A stretch of 64,000 nt of DNA from Geodermatophilus siccatus (GTDB lineage: Bacteria > Actinomycetota > Actinomycetes > Mycobacteriales > Geodermatophilaceae), in assembly GCF_900103785.1 (NCBI RefSeq), contig NZ_FNHE01000006.1, positions 186,001 to 250,000 on the forward strand, written 5' to 3'. Positions 53,380 to 61,629 of this stretch are shown one piece after another. The translations under genes and the position numbers were made by a program. How positions within the stretch are numbered: the first letter of the stretch is position 1; each line of letters opens with the position of its first letter. The notes below the pieces were generated by a model, which was not told where the DNA came from, ran no database searches, and saw nothing but the letters and a program-made list of their open reading frames with translations.

Positions 53380-54428
53380 GCTGCCTCCCTGATCGCGGCG
53401 GCGACCTCGGCCTTGACCCGGGCGCCGTCGTCCTCCCCGCCGCCCGAGGCCAGACCGGACAGGTTGACCCCCACGACCCCGGGGACGCCCAGCAGCGCGC
53501 GGGCCTCCGCCACGGCGGCCGCGATGCCGGCCGACCGCGGGTCCGGCGCGGCCAGCACCTCCTCGACCGTGGCGTCGTCCACGTGCAGGCCGGGGAAGCG
53601 CTGCAGCACCCGCGCCGAGCGCTCGTCGGTGTAGACGGCGACCGCGGCGACGAACGGCAACGTCGCCCCGGCGCTCCGCGCGGCGGCGACGAAGGCCGCC
53701 ACCTCCGCCGGGGTGCGGACGTGGTTGAGGACGCACACCTGCGCCCCGGCCCGCTGCTTGTCCGCGACCCGGGCCGGCCGGCGGTCGACCGGCGGGGCCG
53801 CGGGCGACTCGGGGACGGCGACCGGCAGCCCCGCCGCTCCGGCGAGCGCCGCCAGCCGGGTGCCGTCGAGGTCGAACACCTGGGTGACGCCGGGCCGGAC
53901 GCCGGGGCCGCGGGCGTCGCCGGTCACGCACAGCACGCCGTCGACGCCCACCGCGGCCAGGCCCGCCAGCTCCTGCTCCAGGACGACGCGGTTGCGGTCC
54001 CGGCAGGCCAGCGTCGTCCACGGCCGGCCGCCGGCGTCCCGGACCTCGGCGGCGAACAGCGTGGGCGGGAAGTCGGGCCGGTTGGCGTGCTCGCCGACCA
54101 GCAGCCCGTCGGACACCGGGGCCAGCACGCCCACCACCCGGCGCAGGGAGGCCGGGTCGAACGGCGCCACGGTGAGGTCGGTGAGCACGACCGGCCCCGT
54201 GCGGGCGCGGTCGAGGAGGCTGCCCGGCGGGGGCGCGACCGGGGGCGCTGCCGGCGCGTCCCAGGCGGGGGCCGGGTCGTCGAGGAAGACGCAGCGGTGC
54301 TCGGCCACCTCGCAGCGGCCGTCGTCCCGGACGCCGCCGCACGGGCCGAACACCATCCGCTTGGGGCAGTCCGGCCGCCGGCGGTCGTCGTCCACGGTCG
54401 GGGCCTGACCCGTCCGGTCCCCGCCCAA
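53376..54428 (-). CDS. Methylenetetrahydrofolate reductase-like protein with N-terminal zinc-type cysteines
   Basis: The 350-residue protein begins with a cysteine cluster CPKRMVFGPCGGVRDDGRC followed by EHRC, as in the MTHFR C-terminal zinc domain family (MetV-like), and continues with a MetF-like TIM barrel (VLTDLTVAPFDPASLRRVVG, LLVGEHANRPDFPPTLFAAE, DGVLCVTGD, GAQVCVLN). The order is reversed relative to separate MetV and MetF subunits. The barrel is divergent and FAD/folate residues cannot be confirmed. The start is TTG at 54428; a GTG at 54395 is the alternative. Coupled to the methyltransferase downstream. Confidence 0.7.
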   Translation of the reverse strand: MGGDRTGQAPTVDDDRRRPDCPKRMVFGPCGGVRDDGRCEVAEHRCVFLDDPAPAWDAPAAPPVAPPPGSLLDRARTGPVVLTDLTVAPFDPASLRRVVGVLAPVSDGLLVGEHANRPDFPPTLFAAEVRDAGGRPWTTLACRDRNRVVLEQELAGLAAVGVDGVLCVTGDARGPGVRPGVTQVFDLDGTRLAALAGAAGLPVAVPESPAAPPVDRRPARVADKQRAGAQVCVLNHVRTPAEVAAFVAAARSAGATLPFVAAVAVYTDERSARVLQRFPGLHVDDATVEEVLAAPDPRSAGIAAAVAEARALLGVPGVVGVNLSGLASGGGEDDGARVKAEVAAAIREAA

Positions 54429-54513
54429 ACCGGCGTCCCCGGGCGGCGGCTACCGCCCGGCCGCCGGGATCGTCATGCTGGCCGCGACCGGTCCCGCGAC
54501 GGAGGAGCCGCCC

Positions 54514-55425
54514 GTGTCCGTCTTCCCGCCCATGCCGCTGGCCGAGTGGGCCGACACCAAGGAGACCCTGCACCGGTTCCTGCAGGTCGTCGGCAAGCTG
54601 CGGTTGGCCAACGCCCCGCGGCGCAACCACTGGTGGCACATCCCCTTCCACCTCACCGGCCGGGGGCTGACCACCCGCCCGATGGGCTTCGACCCGGTCT
54701 TCGCCGTCGACCTCGACCTGGTCGACCACCGGCTGGAGGTGGCCGTCGCCGACGGACGGCGGGCGTCGTTCCCGCTGCCCGGGCTGAGCGTGGCGGCGTT
54801 CTACCGGCAGCTGCTCGACACCCTCGCGACGCTCGGCCTGCCCGCCACCGTGGACATCCCGGTCCCGTTCGACCTGGCCGACCGCACCCCGTTCGCCGAG
54901 GACGAGCACCACGCCTCCTACGACCGCGACCGGGTGACCCGCTACTGGGTGGTGCTGGGCCAGGTGGCGCAGGTGCTCGAGGAGTTCGCCGGGCGCAGCT
55001 ACGCCAAGACCAGCCCGGTGCACCACTTCTGGCACACCTTCGACCTCGCCGTCACCCGCTTCTCCGACCGCCGGGTGGAGCAGCCGGACACCGTCGACCC
55101 GGTCACCCGCGAGGCCTACTCGCACGAGGTCATCAGCGCCGGCTTCTGGTTCGGCGACGACCAGGTGCCCGAGCCCGCCTTCTACTCCTACACCGCCCCC
55201 GAACCGCCGGGCCTGGTCGAGGAGCCGCTGCGGCCGGCCGCGGCGCGCTGGATCGACAGCCGCGGCGCGCACCTGGCGCTGCTGCCCTACGACGACGTGC
55301 GGACCGCGGCCGACCCGCGGGGCGTCGTCCTGGACTTCCTGGAGAGCGCCTACGCCGCCGGCGCCCGCCGCGCCGGGTGGGACCTCGCGGCGCTGCGCTG
55401 CCCGACCGCCCCGGAGCCCCGATGA
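54514..55425 (+). CDS. DUF5996 family protein
   Basis: The 303-residue protein has the DUF5996 hallmarks LAEWADTKETLHRFLQVVGK, NHWWHIPFHLTGRGLTTRPM, VDHRLEVAVADGR, HHFWHTFDLAVTRFSDR and ISAGFWFGDD. The function of the family is unknown; the conserved Trp/His residues suggest a binding pocket. The start is GTG 54514, 6 nt after GGAGGAG; an upstream ATG at 54475 lacks such a site. Pirin follows after 34 nt on the same strand. Confidence 0.85.
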   Translation: MSVFPPMPLAEWADTKETLHRFLQVVGKLRLANAPRRNHWWHIPFHLTGRGLTTRPMGFDPVFAVDLDLVDHRLEVAVADGRRASFPLPGLSVAAFYRQLLDTLATLGLPATVDIPVPFDLADRTPFAEDEHHASYDRDRVTRYWVVLGQVAQVLEEFAGRSYAKTSPVHHFWHTFDLAVTRFSDRRVEQPDTVDPVTREAYSHEVISAGFWFGDDQVPEPAFYSYTAPEPPGLVEEPLRPAAARWIDSRGAHLALLPYDDVRTAADPRGVVLDFLESAYAAGARRAGWDLAALRCPTAPEPR

Positions 55426-55459
55426 CCCCCATCCCACCCACCGTCCGGAGGCCTGCGCC

Positions 55460-56428
55460 ATGAGCAACCTCGACCGCCGCCCACCCGCCCGTGAGCTCGG
55501 CGGACTGGAGGGCACCGCCGCCGGCCCCGTGCTGGACCTGCTGCCGGGCAAGGAGGTGCTGCTGGGCGAGAGCACCCGGGTGCGCCGGCTGCTGCCCACC
55601 CTGGGGCGCCGGCTGGTCGGGGCGTGGGCGTTCGTCGACCACTACGGCCCCGACGACATCACCGCCTCCCCCGGCATGCAGGTGCCCCCGCACCCGCACA
55701 CGGGCCTGCAGACGGTGTCCTGGCTGCTCGACGGCGAGGTGCACCACCGCGACTCGCTCGGCAGCGACGCGCGCATCCGCCCCGGCGACCTCGCCCTGAT
55801 GACCGCCGGGCACGGCATCGCGCACTCCGAGCAGTCCCCGGCGGAGCACCCGCGGTACCTGCACGGCGCGCAGCTGTGGGTGGCGCTGCCGGAGACCGCC
55901 CGCGACACCGCGCCGGCCTTCGCCCACCACACCTCGCTGCCCGGCTTCACCTCCGACGGGCTGACCGCCACCGTGCTCATGGGCAGCCTCGGCGGGGCCA
56001 CCTCGCCGGGCACCGCGCACACCCCGCTGGTCGGCGCCGACCTGGCACTGACCGCCGGCACGGACGTCGAGCTGCCACTGGAGCCGGACTTCGAGTACGC
56101 CCTGCTGGCCTCGTCCGGGTCGGCCGAGGTGGAGGAGGCGCCGCTGGAGGTCGGCGCGATGCTGTACCTCGGCACCGGCCGGCGCACGGTGCGGGTGCGC
56201 GCTGCCGGGCCGACCCGGCTGCTGCTGCTCGGCGGCGAGCCGTTCGAGGAGCGGATCGTCATGTGGTGGAACTTCGTCGGCCGCTCCGGTGAGGAGATCG
56301 CCGAGTACGCCGAGCGGTGGAACGAAGAGGACGGGCGCTTCGGCGCCGTGGTCGGCTACGACGGCGACCGGCTCGAGGCCCCGCCGCTGCCCCCGGTCCC
56401 GCTCAAGGCCCGCGGCCGCGAACGCTAG
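55460..56428 (+). CDS. Pirin family protein
   Basis: The 322-residue bicupin has the pirin metal motif PPHPHTGLQTVSWLLDGEVH with HRDSLGSDARIRPGDLALMT and AGHGIAHSE, and RRLLPTLGRRLVGAWAFVDH at the start. Bacterial pirins include quercetin 2,3-dioxygenases and redox-linked regulators. ATG is preceded by CGGAGG. It probably forms a unit with the DUF5996 gene. Confidence 0.9.
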   Translation: MSNLDRRPPARELGGLEGTAAGPVLDLLPGKEVLLGESTRVRRLLPTLGRRLVGAWAFVDHYGPDDITASPGMQVPPHPHTGLQTVSWLLDGEVHHRDSLGSDARIRPGDLALMTAGHGIAHSEQSPAEHPRYLHGAQLWVALPETARDTAPAFAHHTSLPGFTSDGLTATVLMGSLGGATSPGTAHTPLVGADLALTAGTDVELPLEPDFEYALLASSGSAEVEEAPLEVGAMLYLGTGRRTVRVRAAGPTRLLLLGGEPFEERIVMWWNFVGRSGEEIAEYAERWNEEDGRFGAVVGYDGDRLEAPPLPPVPLKARGRER

Positions 56429-56465
56429 GGACGGCGCGCCTCCCCCCGAGGAGGTAGAGGAACCG

Positions 56466-56486
56466 CCGGGTCTCTGTGGAACCCGG
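56466..56486 (+). terminator. Short hairpin after pirin
   Basis: CCGGGT pairs with ACCCGG over 9 nt, between pirin and the GGDEF gene. It is too short to be sure of termination. Confidence 0.3.
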
Positions 56487-56509
56487 ACGGCCGGGGCGAT
56501 GACAGGACC

Positions 56510-57589
56510 ATGAGAGCGCTGGCCCAGGACGAGGAGCGGGTCGCCTTCTGGCGACGGCACACCGTCAGCGGGATCGTGCTGTGCGGGGTCCTGCCGGCGA
56601 TCATCGCCGTGCGCACGCTGGCCACCGACCCGCCTCGTGGCGGGGCCATCCTCGCCCTGGCCGCGGTGGTGGCCGGGGCGGCTCCGCTGCTGGCGCTGGT
56701 CCCGGTCGAGCGGCTGGTCCGTTCCCCGTGGGGCCGGCTGTTCTACGATGCCTGGGAGGCCGCCGGCATCGCCCTGGTCACCACCGTCTGCCTGCTCGAC
56801 ACGGGGGCCGACAGCCCCTACGTGCTGTTCCTGTTCGTCCTGCTGGCGCACGCGGCACTGGCCTACCCGCCGGTCGGTGTGGCGCTGGCCGGCGGCACCA
56901 TCCTCGTCGGGTACCTGGGCATGGGGCTGGGGGTCGGCGGTGTACCGGCGGACCACGTCCTCGTGGGTGCCCTCGCCCTCGCGGCCGCCACCGCCACCTG
57001 CGCCTTCGCGTCCGCGAACCACCAGCGGGCCTACCAGCGCACCGCCGCCTACGCCCAGCAGCTCGCCCTCCTCGCCGAGCGCGACGGGCTGACCGGTGCG
57101 CTCAACCACCGCGCCTTCCACCAGCGACTCCGCGCCGAGGCGGCCCGCGCGACGACCGACCGGCCGCTCAGCCTGCTCCTGGTCGACGTCGACGAGTTCA
57201 AGACCGTGAACGACACCCTGGGTCACCTGGCCGGGGACGCGGTGCTCCGCCTGGTCGCCGGCTCGATGCAGGAGCTGACCCGCAGCGAGGGCGTCGTCGG
57301 GCGCCTGGGCGGGGACGAGTTCGCCCTCCTGCTGCCGGACACCGACCTGCCGGAGGCGACCGGGATCGCCGAGCGGCTCGTGACCCACGTCCGCACCACC
57401 GCCGCCCCCTTCGCGGCCACCGTGAGCGTCGGCGCGGCGGCGGTCACGTGGAGCGACCCCGTCGGGCTGCAGGCCACGGCGGACGCGGCCGTGTACCGCG
57501 CGAAGCACAGTGGCCGGGACCGTGCCTGTGTGCCCCCCACGGCACTCGACGGCCCGCGGACCGTGCCCGCGACCCCGTCGGGACGCTGA
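56510..57589 (+). CDS. Membrane diguanylate cyclase (GGDEF)
   Basis: The 359-residue protein has five or six hydrophobic segments (about residues 20-165) and a GGDEF domain (190-345) with RDGLTGALNHRAFHQRL, LLVDVDEFKTVNDTLGHLAG and the intact active site GGDEF at 267-271. It should make c-di-GMP. The inhibitory I-site RxxD is RSEG (258-261), so product inhibition is probably lost. The membrane part has no recognised sensor domain. ATG start with no clear ribosome-binding site. Confidence 0.92.
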   Translation: MRALAQDEERVAFWRRHTVSGIVLCGVLPAIIAVRTLATDPPRGGAILALAAVVAGAAPLLALVPVERLVRSPWGRLFYDAWEAAGIALVTTVCLLDTGADSPYVLFLFVLLAHAALAYPPVGVALAGGTILVGYLGMGLGVGGVPADHVLVGALALAAATATCAFASANHQRAYQRTAAYAQQLALLAERDGLTGALNHRAFHQRLRAEAARATTDRPLSLLLVDVDEFKTVNDTLGHLAGDAVLRLVAGSMQELTRSEGVVGRLGGDEFALLLPDTDLPEATGIAERLVTHVRTTAAPFAATVSVGAAAVTWSDPVGLQATADAAVYRAKHSGRDRACVPPTALDGPRTVPATPSGR

Positions 57590-57664
57590 CCCCGGCCCCG
57601 GTCCGACCCCGCCCCGACGAGGGTCGGCGGGCACAGGACGGCGCCGGAGGGCGTTGCTGCCGGC

Positions 57665-58099
57665 ATGAGCGCCGCCGTGGACCCCCGCATGCTCGCCTTC
57701 GTCGCCACCCAGCACGCCGGTGTGCTGGCCACCATCAAGCGCGACGGGCGGCCGCAGCTGTCGAACCTCTTCTACGCGTGGGACGACGAGCAGCAGCTGG
57801 CCCGCATCTCGGTGACCGCCGACCGCGCGAAGACCCGCAACCTGCAGGCCGACCCCCGGGCGACCCTGCACGTGACCTCGGCGGACTTCTGGACGTGGGT
57901 CGCCGTCGAGGGCACCGCCGAGCTCAGCCCGGTCGCGGCCGACCCGCACGACGCCACGGTCGAGGAGCTCGTCGGCTACTACCGCGCGCTCAGCGGCGAG
58001 CACGACGACTGGGACGCCTACCGCGCGGCCATGGTCGCCGACCGCCGGCTCGTGATCCGGCTGCGCCCCGAGCACACCTACGGGCAGGTCCGGGGTTGA
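57665..58099 (+). CDS. PPOX class F420-dependent oxidoreductase
   Basis: The 144-residue protein has the split beta-barrel pattern of the PPOX family: AFVATQHAGVLATIKRDGRP, QLSNLFYAWDDEQQLARISV, KTRNLQADPRATLHV and a DFWTWVAVEGTAEL strand; it ends RPEHTYGQVRG. Actinobacterial members use F420 or FMN. ATG start; it stands alone. Confidence 0.85.
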   Translation: MSAAVDPRMLAFVATQHAGVLATIKRDGRPQLSNLFYAWDDEQQLARISVTADRAKTRNLQADPRATLHVTSADFWTWVAVEGTAELSPVAADPHDATVEELVGYYRALSGEHDDWDAYRAAMVADRRLVIRLRPEHTYGQVRG

Positions 58100-58164
58100 T
58101 GCGCTGAGCCGCGGCCGGCGGGTGGTCGGGGTCGGTCCACCGCACCGGCTCGCGGCTGCGTCCG

Positions 58165-58926
58165 TCAGCTGCCCGACGGCGGCTGCATCACCGAGAGCGG
58201 GGCACCCCACGGGTCCTCCACCACGGCGAAGCGGCCGTACTCGGTGTCCATCGGCGCCATCGTCACCTTGCCGCCGCCGGACTCCACCGTGGCGACGGCC
58301 TCGTCGGTGGAGTCGACCGCGAAGCACGCCGTCCAGCCCTTCGGGGAGCCCGGCTGGTGGCCGCCGAGGCCACCGAGCATGCGGTCCCCGATCGCGAAGG
58401 TCTGGTAGCCCTCCGCGCCGGGCACCTCGGCCCAGGTGAAGCCGAAGACCGCCGTGTAGAACCCGCGCGCGGCGGCCGGGTCGTCGACCGCGGCCTCGTT
58501 CCACACCAGCGACCCGTGCTCGTTGAAGACGCGGTACCCGGTGTGCTGGCCGGACTGCCACAGGCCGAACGCGTTGCCCTGCGGGTCGGCGGCGATGACC
58601 ATCGTGCCCATCGGCCCGACCTCCATGGGCTCCACGACGACGGCGCCGCCGGCCTCCCGGATGCGGGCGGCCGTGGCCGCGGCGTCGTCGGTCGCGAAGT
58701 ACGTCGTCCAGCCCGGGGAGTCCCCCGGGTCCATCAGCGGGCCCAGGCCGGCGGCCGGCTCGCCGTTGCGCGTGGCGTTGAGGTACCCGCCGTACTCCGG
58801 GTCACCGCCCTCGAACTCCCAGCCGAACAGCCGGCCGTAGAAGTCCTTCGCGGCGTCGATCTCCGAGGCGCCGTAGTCGATCCAGCAGGGGGTGCCGGCC
58901 GGCCACGGGGTGTTCCGAGTGGGCAT
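58165..58926 (-). CDS. VOC-superfamily protein, two tandem domains
   Basis: The 253-residue protein has two glyoxalase-like halves: WIDYGASEIDAAKDFYGRLF to ADPQGNAFGLWQSGQHTGY, and WNEAAVDDPAAARGFYTAVF to VVEDPWGAPLSVMQPP. This arrangement is the hydroxylase-like VOC family common in actinobacteria; its substrate is unknown. ATG at 58924-58926 with GAGGAG upstream. Confidence 0.88.
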   Translation of the reverse strand: MPTRNTPWPAGTPCWIDYGASEIDAAKDFYGRLFGWEFEGGDPEYGGYLNATRNGEPAAGLGPLMDPGDSPGWTTYFATDDAAATAARIREAGGAVVVEPMEVGPMGTMVIAADPQGNAFGLWQSGQHTGYRVFNEHGSLVWNEAAVDDPAAARGFYTAVFGFTWAEVPGAEGYQTFAIGDRMLGGLGGHQPGSPKGWTACFAVDSTDEAVATVESGGGKVTMAPMDTEYGRFAVVEDPWGAPLSVMQPPSGS

Positions 58927-59002
58927 CGCTCCTCCTCGTCGGGTGGGGGGAGGACACCGTGGCACCGGGGACCGACAGTTCCCGGGGGTGCGGGGACGCC
59001 GG

Positions 59003-61063
59003 TCAGAACCGCCCGCCACCGGAGCGGCCGCGGCTGCGCGAGCCGCCGAAGCTGCCCGGACCGCGCCCGCCGCCGCGGGACCCGCCCCCGCCGCCGAAGG
59101 AGCCGCCGCCGACGCCACCTCCGTAGGAGCCGCCGTAGCCGCCCGCGCCGCGCCCGCCGCCGAAGAGGATCCCGCCGAGCACCAGGCTGCCGAGGTCCAC
59201 GCCGCCGCGGCCACCGCCGTATCCGCCGCCGTAGCCGCCGCCGAAGCCACCCGGCCCGTACCCACCGCCGAAGCCGCCGGGCCCGTACCCACCGCCGCCC
59301 CAGCCGGCCACGTCGGACTGCGCCCGCTGCAGCGCCTCCTGGGCCAGCGTGTCGGCCAGCTGGGCCTCGCGCACCGCGCCGACCGGGTCGGTGCGGCCCT
59401 GCGCGACCGCGAGGTCCAGGTGCCGCTGCGCCTCGGCCAGCCGGGTGCGGGCCTCGGGGCCGACGGCACCGCGGCGGGTGCTGATGAAGTCGCCGGCCGC
59501 CGCGATGCCGGAGCGGGCCGTGAGCAGCGCCTGGTCCAGCGACGCCGCGGCCCGCCGCGCCCGCTGCTCGGCGTCCCGCGCCACGGCGAGCGCCTGCTCC
59601 AGCGCGATGTCGGCCTCCTCCAGCTGGCGGAGGGCCGCCATCGGGTCGGGCAGGCCGCCGTCGGCCGGGCGCAGCGCCGCGTCGGCCGAGGTCAGGGCCT
59701 CCTCGGCCCGGGCCACCTGCGGCCGCAGCCCGCTGCCGGTGCCCCCCGCGACCAGCGCGCGGGCCTCGGCGAGGTCCTCCTCGGTCTCGGCCCGCACCTG
59801 CGCCACCCGGACCTCGGCCGCCTGCAGGTCGGTGCCCAGGCGGGCGACGGCGTCCATCAGCGTGCCGGTCTGGGCGAGCGCGTCCTCGGCGACCCGGATG
59901 TCCCCGACAGCGGCGCCCGAGCGCCCGGCCGCGATCTCGTCGCGTGCCTCGGCGATCTCCTGCTCGGCGGCGTCCAGCCGCGCCCGCGCCTGCACCAGGT
60001 TGTCGGCGACCGGCGCCAGCGCGGTGGCGGCGTAGCGGCGCTGCAGCGCGGCGAAGCGCTCCTCCTCGGCGGGCAGCCGGCCGCGCAGCGCCGTGGCGCG
60101 GGAGGACAGCGCCTCGAGGGCCTGCGGCGCGGTGCGCTCCAGGTCGCGCAGCCGGTCGAAGGCCTCCGCCTGCTCGTCGAGGCGGGCGTCGGCCGCGGCG
60201 GTCAGCTGCAGCATCTCGGCCAACACCCGCCGCTTCGTCGGCTCGTCCTCCGGGTGCTCGTCGTCGAGCTGCTGGCGCAGCGAGAAGGCCCGGGCCAGGT
60301 CCTGCTCCGAGGCGGTCAGCGCCTCGGCGAAGCCGGCGACCGCCTCCTGGCCGTACTGCAGCCGGGCGTAGTCCAGGTCGAGCCGGGAGGTCTTGACCGC
60401 CTCGTCCAGCTCGAGCAGCGCCGTGCTGGCCTGCGCCTCCAGCTGCTCGGTGGGGACGCCGGCGTGCGGGTCGGGCCGCTCCAGCCGCTGGGTGGGCGGT
60501 GGCCCCTGCCGGCGCCGGCGGGACCGCGAGACCAGGTAGGCCCCGCCCGCGGCCGCCGCGATGCCGCCCACGACCGCCACCGTGCCCAGCCCGCTGCCGC
60601 CGTCGCCGCCACCGCTGCCCAGCCCCTCGGCGAAGGCGACGGCCGCCCCGTCGAAGTCCCCGGCGGTGAGCTCCGGCTCGACGTCGGAGGCGATCAGTTC
60701 CTCGATCTCCTGGTCGGAGAGCCGGAAGTCCGCGGGCGGGTTGTACGCGTAGCGCCGGTCCTCGACGGCGACCGCGAACAGGACGTCGTTGCCGCCCAGC
60801 CCGGACAGCTCGGCGGTCCGGGTGCCCCACTCGGCCGGATCGAGCCCGTCGAAGGAGTCGACGTAGACGACGAACAGCTGCAGCTGCTCCTCGGCCTGCA
60901 GCTCGGCGACCGCGGCCTCGACCGCCGACTCGTCGCCGACGAGCACGCCGGCGCGGTCGGTGACCTGGTCCGGCACGTCGAACGGTGGCTCGGCCAGCGC
61001 CGGGCCTCCGCCGAGGAGGACCAGGGCGGCCAGCGGGACGAGGACGGCGGGCAGCCGGCGCAC
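59003..61063 (-). CDS. TPM-domain membrane protein with coiled coil and glycine-rich tail
   Basis: The 686-residue protein has a signal peptide (PAVLVPLAALVLLGGGPALA), a TPM domain (about 30-150: DQVTDRAGVLVGDESAVEAA, LFVVYVDSFDGLDPAEWGTR, NDVLFAVAVEDRRYAYNPPA), one transmembrane helix (about 165-185), a long helical/coiled region (215-580) and a tail of about 90 residues that is mostly Gly with repeated GYGPGGFGGG units, Ser and Arg. TPM domains have been linked to photosystem assembly and phosphatase activity in plants; the bacterial role is unclear. The GTG is preceded by GGAGG and a TAGGGT box (61093-61098). Confidence 0.85.
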   Translation of the reverse strand: MRRLPAVLVPLAALVLLGGGPALAEPPFDVPDQVTDRAGVLVGDESAVEAAVAELQAEEQLQLFVVYVDSFDGLDPAEWGTRTAELSGLGGNDVLFAVAVEDRRYAYNPPADFRLSDQEIEELIASDVEPELTAGDFDGAAVAFAEGLGSGGGDGGSGLGTVAVVGGIAAAAGGAYLVSRSRRRRQGPPPTQRLERPDPHAGVPTEQLEAQASTALLELDEAVKTSRLDLDYARLQYGQEAVAGFAEALTASEQDLARAFSLRQQLDDEHPEDEPTKRRVLAEMLQLTAAADARLDEQAEAFDRLRDLERTAPQALEALSSRATALRGRLPAEEERFAALQRRYAATALAPVADNLVQARARLDAAEQEIAEARDEIAAGRSGAAVGDIRVAEDALAQTGTLMDAVARLGTDLQAAEVRVAQVRAETEEDLAEARALVAGGTGSGLRPQVARAEEALTSADAALRPADGGLPDPMAALRQLEEADIALEQALAVARDAEQRARRAAASLDQALLTARSGIAAAGDFISTRRGAVGPEARTRLAEAQRHLDLAVAQGRTDPVGAVREAQLADTLAQEALQRAQSDVAGWGGGGYGPGGFGGGYGPGGFGGGYGGGYGGGRGGVDLGSLVLGGILFGGGRGAGGYGGSYGGGVGGGSFGGGGGSRGGGRGPGSFGGSRSRGRSGGGRF

Positions 61064-61167
61064 GGGAGGACCTCCGGGGTTCGGGTGCGGCGACCCTACC
61101 CGCGCCGGCCGGTCTGACCCGTCGCTCCCGGGGGTAGGGCTGCGGGCCCGAGACCGTTGGAGGACGC

Positions 61168-61524
61168 ATGACCGAGCCCGACCGGATCCCCGCCGCCGAC
61201 CTGCCGCCGGGTGCGGTCCGCCGCGTCGGCGACTGGGCCGTCGGCAACCGGGACGGCCGGTACTTCGCCGTCTCCCGGCGCTGCCGCCACCAGCTCGCCG
61301 ACCTCTCCGAGGGCAGCATCGACGCCGAGGGCTGCCTGGTCTGCCCGTGGCACCAGAGCCGCTACGACGTCCGGACCGGCGAGATGGTCGAGGGCCCGCA
61401 CGGCTTCCTCGGCTACCACGGGCCGACCCCCGGCTACACGCAGTTCGTCCGCGCCTACGCCCGGGTCCTGCGGCTGCGGGTCCGCCGGGCGCTGCGCCGT
61501 GGGGACGACGTCGTCCTGGAATAG
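61168..61524 (+). CDS. Rieske [2Fe-2S] protein
   Basis: The 118-residue protein has the Rieske motifs RRCRHQLADLSEG (Cys39, His41) and CLVCPWHQSRYD (Cys59, His62). It lacks a catalytic oxygenase domain, so it is a ferredoxin-type electron carrier or a regulatory Rieske protein. ATG follows TTGGAGGACGC. It is divergent from the TPM gene. Confidence 0.9.
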   Translation: MTEPDRIPAADLPPGAVRRVGDWAVGNRDGRYFAVSRRCRHQLADLSEGSIDAEGCLVCPWHQSRYDVRTGEMVEGPHGFLGYHGPTPGYTQFVRAYARVLRLRVRRALRRGDDVVLE

Positions 61525-61540
61525 CCCCGTCCCGGGACCC

Positions 61541-61598
61541 CGGCCCCGTCCGGGGGCTCGCGCCGAGCGTGCGCGGCGCGAGGGGGACGGGGCCTTCC
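61541..61598. terminator. Two-tier hairpin repeat family C, copy 6 (bidirectional)
   Basis: Between the convergent Rieske and ABC genes. Outer stem GGCCCCGTCC/GGACGGGGCC, inner 8-bp stem CTCGCGCC/GGCGCGAG around GCGCACGCT. The inner stem differs from the other copies but is fully paired. Confidence 0.75.
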
Positions 61599-61629
61599 AC
61601 TGCGGAGGGTGAGAGGACGCGGCCCTCCC

